5,510 nucleotides of DNA, taken from NCBI GenBank assembly GCA_030706285.1, contig JAUZOU010000214.1, positions 1 to 5,510 on the forward strand, written 5' to 3'. The notes under the pieces were generated by a model that did no database searches, had not been told where the DNA came from, and was given only the letters and a program-made list of their open reading frames with translations. The DNA comes from Bacteroidota bacterium (GTDB lineage Bacteria; Bacteroidota; Bacteroidia; Bacteroidales; UBA1402). Made by a program: the position numbers and the translations under genes. Shown here one piece after another: positions 1 through 5,510 of the stretch (position 1 is its first letter; every line of letters begins with the position of its first letter).

Positions 1-1
1 T

Positions 2-700
2 CGTGAATCCGGTTATTTTCCTGAAGCAGTCATCAATTTTCTGGCCTTGCTTGGCTGGAATCCGGGCAACGATCAGGAAGTCTTTTCAATGGACGAACTG
101 ATCGAGCTGTTCAGTTTGGACCGTTGCAGCAAGAGTGGCGCCAAGTTTGATTACGAAAAAGGCAAATGGTTCAACCATCAGTATCTTCAGATGAAATCGG
201 CGGGAGAGCTGGCCGGGGCATTCACAGCGAAGCTCAAAGAGGAAGGGACGGAAATCGTCGAAGGCCTGTTTTTGCCCGATTTCAACGGAGAAAAAGTCCG
301 TGTTTCCAACGATTACGTCATCAAAGTCATTGACATGATTAAAGGACGGGCCAACTTCGTAACCGATTTATGGGACCAGAGTAATTATTTCTTCCGGAGA
401 CCTTCCACTTATGCCGAAAAGACCGTGCAAAAATACTGGAAAGAGGGAACAAGCCAATTATTGTCAGACTACTGCAGACTGATTGAAGAAGCCCAATCGT
501 TCGAACCGGTTCCAATGGAGGAACAGACAAATGCCTGGATTGCCGAACATGGTTACAAATCGGGACAGGTCTACAACTCCGTCAGACTTGCCCTCGTCGG
601 TGAAGCCAAAGGGCCACATTTATTTGACATAGCCGAGCTCATTGGAAAAGGAGAAACAATTTTCCGAATCAGGAAAGCCATAAAAACACTCACCATTTAA
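2..700 (+). CDS. gltX: Glutamyl-tRNA synthetase, C-terminal part (5' end outside window)
   Basis: This is the last 232 residues of glutamyl-tRNA synthetase, the cytoplasmic class I enzyme that charges tRNA(Glu) with glutamate using ATP. The frame is open from the first bases of the window, so the TTG at 47 is only an internal Leu codon and not a start. The visible part opens with RESGYFPEAVINFLALLGW (fragment residues 1-19), a stretch that in this family lies shortly after the KMSKS-type loop; that loop and the HIGH-containing Rossmann domain are therefore off the left edge. The rest matches the helical anticodon-binding half: KWFNHQYL at 56-63, and a GEAKGP-type segment followed by an RIRKAI helix near the C-terminus. 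Bacteroidales GltX is about 500 residues, so slightly under half is present. It ends in TAA, 10 bases before waaA. Identification is firm. A discriminating versus non-discriminating specificity for tRNA(Gln) cannot be judged from this part. Confidence 0.96.
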   Translation, partial: RESGYFPEAVINFLALLGWNPGNDQEVFSMDELIELFSLDRCSKSGAKFDYEKGKWFNHQYLQMKSAGELAGAFTAKLKEEGTEIVEGLFLPDFNGEKVRVSNDYVIKVIDMIKGRANFVTDLWDQSNYFFRRPSTYAEKTVQKYWKEGTSQLLSDYCRLIEEAQSFEPVPMEEQTNAWIAEHGYKSGQVYNSVRLALVGEAKGPHLFDIAELIGKGETIFRIRKAIKTLTI

Positions 701-710
701 ATTTCTGTAC

Positions 711-1946
711 ATGTATCGATTAGGTATCGCCGTATATTCCTGGATCTTCCGCTTTGTTGCACTTTTCCATAAGAAAGCGAACAAGATGGTGACAGGGCAC
801 AAGGAAACATGGCGCATCCTGAGCAGACAGGTCGATCACAAAAGGCCTTGGCTATGGTTCCATGCCGCTTCTTTGGGTGAATTTGAACAAGGAAGACCTA
901 TCATGGAACGTATCCGGAAAGAACATCCGGAATACGCCATCTTGCTCACTTTTTACTCTCCGTCCGGCTATGACGTACGAAAGGACTATTCCGGCGCCGA
1001 CGTCGTCTGTTACCTGCCATTTGACCGTAAAAAAAATGTCCAACGGTTTCTGAATATTGTCCGTCCTGCCAGTGCGTTTTTTATCAAATATGAGTTTTGG
1101 CCAAATTACCTGGCGGCTTTATATAGAAGAAAGATTCCTACGTATCTGATCTCCGGTATCTTCAGGGAAGATCAGGCCTTTTTCAAAACCTTGGCCGCAC
1201 CCTACCGGAACATTCTCCGCTATTTCACTCATTTCTTTGTTCAGGATGAAAACTCTGTCAGATTGCTGGCTTCAATCGGATATAGTGACAATGTAACGAT
1301 ATCGGGAGATACTCGTTTCGACCGGGTCCTTGAAATCTGCAAAGGCGCCAAACAACTGGACATCATCGAATCTTTCATTCAAAAAAGCAGGTCTGAAAAC
1401 GGCACAATCCTGATAACCGGAAGTTCCTGGCCGAAAGATGAAGCGTTGTACATTCCTTACTTTAACGAACATCCGGAACTCCGGCTGATCATTGCCCCAC
1501 ATGAGATTAATGAAGAGCATTTGAACAGCATCGAGGCTCAGCTGACACGGCCATTTTGCCGTTATTCAGCAACAACTGCCGAAGAAGCCGGACGTTACGA
1601 TTGTATCATTATCGATTGTTTCGGCTTGTTATCGTCGATCTATCGTTATGGAGACATCGCTTATATTGGCGGTGGATTCGGTGCCGGCATCCACAACACA
1701 CTTGAAGCGGCGGTCTATAGTATCCCTGTCATCTTTGGACCGAACTATGAAAAATTTGCAGAAGCAAAAGCCTTGCTTCAATGCGGAGGTGGTATCACCA
1801 TTCAGACGAAAGAAGAGGTTGAATCAGTACTCGAACGGCTTCTTACCGAGAAACACTTTCGCCTTTCCACCGGTAAAAAAGCCGGTGAATTGGTTAAAAA
1901 TGGCAGCGGTGGAACAGACATCATTTTAAGGCATCTGTTCAAATGA
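711..1946 (+). CDS. waaA: 3-deoxy-D-manno-octulosonic acid (Kdo) transferase
   Basis: WaaA (KdtA) transfers Kdo from CMP-Kdo to the lipid A precursor on the cytoplasmic face of the inner membrane, the first step of LPS core assembly. The 411 residues match the family's usual length. A hydrophobic N-terminal segment (about 4-20) fits the known membrane anchor. WFHAASLGEFEQ (49-60) contains the conserved Glu (E57) that corresponds to the proposed catalytic base. Further family motifs are LLTFYSPSGYD (78-88), KYEFWPN (126-132), GDTRFDR (199-205), APHE (262-265), and a C-terminal GT-B donor-binding region, GGGFGAGIHNTLEAA (320-334) followed by IPVIFGPNYEKFAEA (338-352). The ATG at 711 is chosen because it places the anchor at the N-terminus and lies 10 bases after gltX; there is no Shine-Dalgarno sequence. 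The stop overlaps the next gene by 4 bases. Whether it adds one or more Kdo residues cannot be read from sequence; Bacteroides LPS is generally described as having a single phosphorylated Kdo. Confidence 0.96.
   Translation: MYRLGIAVYSWIFRFVALFHKKANKMVTGHKETWRILSRQVDHKRPWLWFHAASLGEFEQGRPIMERIRKEHPEYAILLTFYSPSGYDVRKDYSGADVVCYLPFDRKKNVQRFLNIVRPASAFFIKYEFWPNYLAALYRRKIPTYLISGIFREDQAFFKTLAAPYRNILRYFTHFFVQDENSVRLLASIGYSDNVTISGDTRFDRVLEICKGAKQLDIIESFIQKSRSENGTILITGSSWPKDEALYIPYFNEHPELRLIIAPHEINEEHLNSIEAQLTRPFCRYSATTAEEAGRYDCIIIDCFGLLSSIYRYGDIAYIGGGFGAGIHNTLEAAVYSIPVIFGPNYEKFAEAKALLQCGGGITIQTKEEVESVLERLLTEKHFRLSTGKKAGELVKNGSGGTDIILRHLFK
1943..1946 (+). other. ATGA stop/start overlap of waaA and the EDD glycosyltransferase
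   Basis: The four bases ATGA hold the start ATG (1943-1945) of the glycosyltransferase and the TGA stop (1944-1946) of waaA. No Shine-Dalgarno sequence precedes the start, so terminating ribosomes probably reinitiate here. This ties production of the second enzyme to that of WaaA. The overlap is seen directly; the coupling is inferred. Confidence 0.75.
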
Positions 1947-2869
1947 AAACGCCGGCCCCAATTGTCCTGTTTGTTTTCAACAGGCCCGACCATATGAGTC
2001 GCGTCGTTGAGGCACTGGCAGCAAATCAATTGGCGGCAGAGAGTGTCTTGTATGTTTTTTCCGATGCGCCTAGGGGGCCGCAGGATAAGGCTTCTGTTCA
2101 GGAAGTACGTCGAATCGCTCACCAGATTTCAGGATTCAAAGAAGTCATTGTAATTGAGCGAGAACAGAACCTGGGCTGCGAAGATTCTGAACTGACCGGT
2201 ATCAGCGAAATCCTGTCAACCCACGACCGGTGTATTATTGTTGAAGATGACGTACTGCCCTACCCGCTTTTTCTTACTTACATGAATGAGGCGTTGGAGT
2301 TTTACAAAGAGGATGCCTCCATGTTCAGTATTGCTGCTTACGGCTATTCATTCGATCTGCCGGCATCGTATACCGAAGATACCTTCTTGTTGGACAGAAC
2401 GTGTTCATGGGGATGGGGCACCTGGAAAACAGCATGGGAAAAGATATCCCTCAATCTGAATGAACTCAGGAATGGCCTTTCCGACGCCAGGACAAGAACC
2501 TTATTTGCCCGAAACGGTGAAGATTTGCTAAGGACCTACGAAAGGACACCTGAAGCATGGGATTTACGGATCAGCTTTCAGCAATGGAAATTGGGGCTGC
2601 ATACGCTTATTCCCGCACGATCGATGGTCCGCAATATTGGAAGAGACGGCACCGGTCTGCATTATCATGGTGGGACAAAAAAGGCAACAGAAGTCGACAA
2701 TGCCCCTGACAGGCTTCCAAAACTGACACACCTGACTGTAGTTGACGATAAGGTGCGCAAAGCATTTGCCAAACAGTTCCATAAGCCTTTGTGGCGCCAG
2801 TTGGCTGTAAGGTTGTTCAAGGCTTTGGGGCTCTACGGATTTATTGAGAGACGCATCTATTCCTTCTAA
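1943..2869 (+). CDS. Glycosyltransferase with EDD motif (GT2/GNT-I-like, GT-A fold)
   Basis: A predicted soluble or membrane-associated glycosyltransferase of 308 residues; I recognise the type but not the specific sugar. The N-terminus PIVLFVFNRPDH (6-17) is a typical first GT-A strand and nucleotide-binding loop. It is followed by YVFSDAPRG (37-45), a NLG turn (76-78), and CIIVEDDVLP (97-106), where E101-D102-D103 takes the place of the DxD metal/nucleotide-sugar motif, as in GNT-I-like enzymes. CSWGWGTWKTAWE (154-166) and AWDLRISFQQW (205-215) form the conserved acceptor-side half seen in this bacterial family. No signal peptide or clear transmembrane helix is present; the basic, aromatic C-terminus (about 281-308) could touch the membrane. 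The start ATG shares bases with the waaA stop (ATGA), which suggests translational coupling and supports a role in building on the Kdo-lipid A acceptor. That role is inference from context. Homologues are often annotated loosely as family 2 glycosyltransferases or sugar transferases. Confidence 0.82.
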   Translation: MKTPAPIVLFVFNRPDHMSRVVEALAANQLAAESVLYVFSDAPRGPQDKASVQEVRRIAHQISGFKEVIVIEREQNLGCEDSELTGISEILSTHDRCIIVEDDVLPYPLFLTYMNEALEFYKEDASMFSIAAYGYSFDLPASYTEDTFLLDRTCSWGWGTWKTAWEKISLNLNELRNGLSDARTRTLFARNGEDLLRTYERTPEAWDLRISFQQWKLGLHTLIPARSMVRNIGRDGTGLHYHGGTKKATEVDNAPDRLPKLTHLTVVDDKVRKAFAKQFHKPLWRQLAVRLFKALGLYGFIERRIYSF

Positions 2870-2881
2870 TACCATCCTGTT

Positions 2882-3604
2882 ATGAATAATGAACTGACAG
2901 ACCGAAATTACTGGGCAACATACTGGGCCAACTACCAATATGAGAAAGTACCGTCAAACACGATCTATGATTATCTGATGCCTTCCTTGAAAGGCAAATC
3001 ATCTTTCATAGAGATTGGAGGTTTTCCAGGTATCAATGCTGCCTATTTTTATAAAAACGGATTTCCTGATGTGACCTTACTGGATTTTTATATCGACCGG
3101 TCCATTGTTTCAACATTCGAGCAATTGAATAACCTGCCGCAAAATAAAATCCACTGCATCGAATCTGACTTTTTCAAATTTGAAAGTGACCGGACCTACG
3201 ATGTCGTCTTTTCCCTCGGTTTTATCGAACATTTTGAAGACACTCAGGCTGTCATTGAAAGGCATGTAAAATTGCTTTCTGACAACGGGCGCCTGTTAAT
3301 CATACTGCCGAACTTCAGAGGCATAAACGGTTGCATCCAATGGTTGTTTGATCGTAAGAATCTACGCTTGCACAACCTGGAATCCATGAAGATCGATAAA
3401 TTGAAAGCGATCATGGCGCAAATTCCTTTGTCCAAATGGACGATTGACTATTCACGGAAACCTATGGTGTGGCTGGAGCCAAAACCTGGGATCCGCTATA
3501 AGCTATGGAGGCCTGTCATTCGCCTGTTCAGCCATTTTCTCAAATTATTTCCGATTAAATGCCGGTTGCTTTCTCCATACATCATGATTTACGCTGAACG
3601 ATGA
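2882..3604 (+). CDS. Class I SAM-dependent methyltransferase
   Basis: A 240-residue enzyme predicted to transfer a methyl group from S-adenosylmethionine; the acceptor is unknown. The Rossmann-type SAM fold is visible in order: motif I FIEIGGFPG (42-50), the glycine loop that binds SAM, here with Pro49 before the last glycine; an acidic residue at the end of strand 2 (VTLLDFY, D68) for the ribose hydroxyls; IESDFF (93-98), the Asp contacting adenine; DVVFSLGFIEHFED (107-120), the motif IV strand plus post-motif EHF typical of small-molecule methyltransferases; and NGRLLIILPNFRG (135-147). The C-terminal part (about 204-225) is rich in basic and bulky hydrophobic residues and may contact the membrane. 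It starts 12 bases after the preceding glycosyltransferase without a Shine-Dalgarno sequence. Lying between glycosyltransferases, it most plausibly methylates a sugar of the same glycan, though a small-molecule or lipid acceptor is possible. By hand count, 3001-3300 is about 39% G+C, below the roughly 45% of 841-1140 in waaA. Confidence 0.86.
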   Translation: MNNELTDRNYWATYWANYQYEKVPSNTIYDYLMPSLKGKSSFIEIGGFPGINAAYFYKNGFPDVTLLDFYIDRSIVSTFEQLNNLPQNKIHCIESDFFKFESDRTYDVVFSLGFIEHFEDTQAVIERHVKLLSDNGRLLIILPNFRGINGCIQWLFDRKNLRLHNLESMKIDKLKAIMAQIPLSKWTIDYSRKPMVWLEPKPGIRYKLWRPVIRLFSHFLKLFPIKCRLLSPYIMIYAER

Positions 3605-3665
3605 ATTGGGGTATTTGTATGATCTTGCGATTAGTTCCATACGACCTTAAAACAATTATTTTCAG
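3605..3665 (+). other. 61-base intergenic gap, possible internal promoter or leader
   Basis: This is the largest gap between the + strand genes and the only one able to hold a promoter. The last 20 bases before the GT4 start are A/T-rich with no Shine-Dalgarno sequence, fitting Bacteroidota initiation. A TTTG (3614-3617) resembles the -33 element of Bacteroides promoters, but 22 bases downstream there is only TACGACCT (3640-3647), a poor match to TAnnTTTG. No hairpin followed by a T-run is visible, so read-through from the upstream genes remains likely. Confidence 0.3.
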
Positions 3666-4931
3666 ATGAAAATAGTGCTGTTAAATACATCAGATTCAAA
3701 AGGTGGTGCTGCCGTAGCTTGTAAAAGACTGGCTAGGGCACTGCAAAAGCAAGGCCAGGAAGTTTCCTTACTTGTCTGTGAGAAGACAGCCAATGATGAT
3801 TTTGTAACGGCTATCATCTCCGGCCCATTTAAACGATTGACTGGTCAATTGAACTTCCTGCTGGAACGATTACAAATCTTTGTGGTCAACCGGTTTAGCC
3901 GGCAAAACTTATTTGCCGTCTCGACTGCTTCCACAGGGTTCAAACTGATCAATCATCCGCTCATCAAAGATGCGGATGTTATTCATATCCATTGGATCAA
4001 TCAGGGATTTCTCACTGTCCGTGAAGTAGCCAAGCTCAATTCACTTGGAAAACCTGTCTTCTGGACCATGCATGATTTGTGGCCCGTCACTGGTATCTGT
4101 CATTACGCTGGTCAATGCACCCACTATACTCATGAATGTGGCCTTTGTCCATTATTAAGTCACCCTCGTCCAACTGATTTGTCGCATCAGGTCTTTCAGC
4201 TGAAAAAGCAGCTGTTTACCAACAAAAGGATCCATTTTGTCGGGTGCAGCGAATGGATAAAATGTCAGGCTGAAATCAGCTGTTTGGGTGAAGGCAACGT
4301 TTTTAGCAGCATTCCAAATCCCATTGATACGTCTCAATATTGTCCTGGAGATAAGTTGGCAGCCAGAAGGTATTTTTCATTGCCAACATCAAAAAAACTC
4401 ATTCTTTTCGGTGCGCAGATAGCCACTAATAAGCGTAAAGGACTCGATTATCTGATCAGTGCAACTCAACTGCTGGCTGACTTATCCGAACAGGTCGAAC
4501 TCGTCTTTTTTGGAGAAATCAAAACGGGATTTTCATCCACGTTAGGACTAAAAGCGCACTCATTAGGCTACGTATCGAAGCCTGAAGACGTGGTAAAAAT
4601 GTACCAGGCTTCAGATTGTTTTGTAATCCCTTCTCTGGAAGAGAATCTTCCTAACATGGTGATGGAAGCTATGGCCTGCGGTGTCCCCTGCGTCGGCTTC
4701 AAGACAGGGGGCATTCCTGAAATGATCATACACAAACAGACAGGCTATCTAGCAGACTATCAATCGGCCGAAGATTTAGCTAAAGGCATTCGATTTGTAT
4801 TGGCCAAAAGCGACGATCTGTCTTTTAGAGACACGATCAGGGAGTTCATTTTGACACATTATGATGAACCTCTGATTGCCGCACGTTACCTTTCTCTTTA
4901 TCAGGAAGCGCTGGAAAATAAGGGAAGTTGA
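3666..4931 (+). CDS. GT4-family glycosyltransferase (GT-B fold, retaining)
   Basis: A 421-residue glycosyltransferase predicted to move a sugar from a nucleotide donor to a growing surface glycan at the cytoplasmic side of the inner membrane. The N-terminal Rossmann domain starts MKIVLLNTSDSKGGAAVA (1-18), with the GG loop (G13-G14) usual in this family. ADVIHIHWIN (103-112) and FWTMHDLWPVTGIC (132-145) follow, then a cysteine-rich stretch with C145, C151, C158 and C161 and a CP-L ending, which recurs in a GT4 subgroup related to WcaC-like colanic acid enzymes. The interdomain link NPIDTSQY (218-225) leads into the C-terminal domain: KRKGLDYLI (256-264), the donor-site E-x7-E pair (E326 and E334), and GVPCVGFKTGGIPEMI (339-354). 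No transmembrane helix is evident. The ATG at 3666 puts the first beta strand right at the N-terminus, so the start is secure. Family-level assignment is firm; the donor, acceptor and linkage are unknown. An LPS core or capsule role is inferred from the neighbours. Confidence 0.92.
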   Translation: MKIVLLNTSDSKGGAAVACKRLARALQKQGQEVSLLVCEKTANDDFVTAIISGPFKRLTGQLNFLLERLQIFVVNRFSRQNLFAVSTASTGFKLINHPLIKDADVIHIHWINQGFLTVREVAKLNSLGKPVFWTMHDLWPVTGICHYAGQCTHYTHECGLCPLLSHPRPTDLSHQVFQLKKQLFTNKRIHFVGCSEWIKCQAEISCLGEGNVFSSIPNPIDTSQYCPGDKLAARRYFSLPTSKKLILFGAQIATNKRKGLDYLISATQLLADLSEQVELVFFGEIKTGFSSTLGLKAHSLGYVSKPEDVVKMYQASDCFVIPSLEENLPNMVMEAMACGVPCVGFKTGGIPEMIIHKQTGYLADYQSAEDLAKGIRFVLAKSDDLSFRDTIREFILTHYDEPLIAARYLSLYQEALENKGS

Positions 4932-4968
4932 AATAGCCGTTCAAAACGACGAAAATGGCAGGCGTTAG
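4932..4968. other. 37-base convergent intergenic gap, no clear terminator
   Basis: Two oppositely directed genes end here (TGA at 4929-4931 on +, TAA at 4971-4969 on -). The only inverted repeat is CGTT-CAA-AACG (4938-4948), a 4-bp stem with no T-run following on either strand, too weak to call a terminator. Transcripts from both sides probably overlap or end by factor-dependent termination. Confidence 0.5.
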
Positions 4969-5510
4969 TTATCGGTCAACCAGCTCCTGCAATCCATCAG
5001 CTTTGTACCGGTCCCATAAACCGGGGAAAAAGGTTCTGATCCAGAATGTAATCTGGGTCCTGAGATACCTGGAAGGGAAAAAAGTACGGGTAAAATACAG
5101 AAATTCATGGTAGGCAAAACCCTTGGGGCTAAATAAATAGTTCAGTCTTTTTTTTAAAGGTTCTGTCTGATATCCGGATTCGCGTGTATGGTCATTGGTA
5201 CACTCACCACAATAATCCGGCAAGACCAGGACAGGAAATCCGGCTCTTTTCGCCCTTAATGAATAATCATAATCTGCCAGCGCATGTGTATAGCGGTCGG
5301 ACAAGATACCCAGTTTCTCGGTTACTGATGCTGAAACCAGCAAACTATTCGCATTGCACAGATCACAAAGCTGATATTCACCGTTTGGAAAGACGTGATC
5401 ATGCACATAATCATCTTCCCTCCTCAGCTTCTGACCTCCATAGGTAAATGATCCGGTAGTCGGATCACAGGTACTGCCGACATAGATGCCGCTTTGCCCG
5501 TATAATTCCA
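4969..5510 (-). CDS. GT2-family glycosyltransferase, C-terminal part (5' end outside window)
   Basis: The frame is open from the right edge to TAA at 4971-4969, giving 179 residues of an inverting GT-A glycosyltransferase. The GTG at 5406-5404 is an internal Val codon: clear family sequence lies before it. Numbered from the first full codon (5508-5506), the fragment shows STCDPTTGSFTYGG (12-25), a recurring GT2 segment; CDLCNANSLLVSASV (48-62), the acceptor-side N-x-N strand where related enzymes read like NGN-LIPREV; and HALADYDYSLRAKRAGF (75-91), the conserved ADYDY acidic motif that supplies the catalytic base in many GT2 enzymes. LPDYCGEC (96-103) closes the catalytic domain, and the aromatic/basic tail (about 120-170) may associate with the membrane. 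The nucleotide-binding strand and DxD motif lie beyond the edge. Rhamnosyltransferase-like O-antigen enzymes share this pattern, but the sugar is not determinable. It converges on the waaA group and so has its own promoter, yet probably serves the same surface-glycan pathway. Confidence 0.87.
   Translation of the reverse strand, partial: ELYGQSGIYVGSTCDPTTGSFTYGGQKLRREDDYVHDHVFPNGEYQLCDLCNANSLLVSASVTEKLGILSDRYTHALADYDYSLRAKRAGFPVLVLPDYCGECTNDHTRESGYQTEPLKKRLNYLFSPKGFAYHEFLYFTRTFFPSRYLRTQITFWIRTFFPGLWDRYKADGLQELVDR

Noticed and set aside
47..49. TTG as a start codon for the first gene
   Set aside because: The frame is open to the window edge and the residues before it (RESGYFPEAVINFLA) are conserved GltX sequence.
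1802..2122. 106-codon open frame on the - strand
   Set aside because: It is antisense to waaA and the next gene, both well supported by family motifs; its translation shows no domain.
2564..2938. 124-codon open frame on the - strand
   Set aside because: It lies antisense across the glycosyltransferase and methyltransferase genes, resembles no family I know, and is Cys/Pro-rich shadow sequence.
3614..3648. Bacteroides-type promoter (TTTG plus TAnnTTTG) before the GT4 gene
   Set aside because: Only the TTTG half matches; the -7 candidate TACGACCT is poor and the spacing of 22 is at or beyond the usual range. Mentioned with the gap but not called.
4194..4205. 12-base palindrome TTTCAGCTGAAA inside the GT4 gene
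   Set aside because: It lies in the middle of a well-supported coding region and encodes ordinary sequence (FQLK); probably chance.
4938..4948. Small hairpin CGTT-CAA-AACG as a terminator
   Set aside because: A 4-bp stem with a 3-base loop and no following T-run on either strand is not enough.
5006..5024. CCGG-loop-CCGG inverted repeat near the 3' end of the GT2 gene
   Set aside because: It is inside coding sequence, with a short stem and no T-run in the direction of transcription.
5404..5406. GTG as the start of the - strand glycosyltransferase
   Set aside because: The same frame continues upstream to the right edge with recognisable GT2 sequence (CDPTTGSFTYGG), so this is an internal Val.
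5184..5447. 87-codon open frame on the + strand
   Set aside because: It is antisense to the GT2 gene, with His/Arg/Pro-rich translation typical of a shadow frame.

Overview
The window looks like a chromosomal segment from a member of the Bacteroidota, probably order Bacteroidales. The glutamyl-tRNA synthetase and Kdo transferase sequences read like Bacteroidales proteins. No start codon that can be checked has a clear Shine-Dalgarno sequence; the upstream bases are mostly A/T-rich, as is usual in that phylum. G+C by hand count is about 45% in part of the Kdo transferase gene. The assignment to order is inference from remembered family sequences, not from a search.

Layout. Positions 2-700 hold the 3' part of gltX (glutamyl-tRNA synthetase), whose 5' part lies outside the window. 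Ten bases later comes waaA/kdtA (711-1946), the Kdo transferase that joins the first core sugar to lipid A. Its stop overlaps the start of a glycosyltransferase with an EDD motif (1943-2869). After 12 bases comes a SAM-dependent methyltransferase (2882-3604), then a 61-base gap and a GT4-type glycosyltransferase (3666-4931). All five genes lie on the + strand and probably form one transcription unit or two adjacent ones; the only gap with room for an internal promoter is 3605-3665. On the - strand, converging on this group with 37 bases between stop codons, is the C-terminal part of a GT2 glycosyltransferase (4969-5510), cut by the window edge.

How the genes work together. WaaA is committed to lipid A-Kdo assembly at the inner membrane. 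The three further glycosyltransferases and the methyltransferase are best read as a surface-glycan locus, most simply lipooligosaccharide/LPS core assembly and decoration. Donor and acceptor sugars cannot be read from the sequence. gltX is a housekeeping gene next to waaA; I see no functional link beyond possible co-transcription.

I found no RNA genes, insertion sequences, CRISPR arrays, phage genes, long repeats or convincing terminators. Nearly the whole window is coding. I do not see evidence for a previously undescribed system here: the genes are recognisable surface-glycan biosynthesis families, and the open questions concern their substrates.
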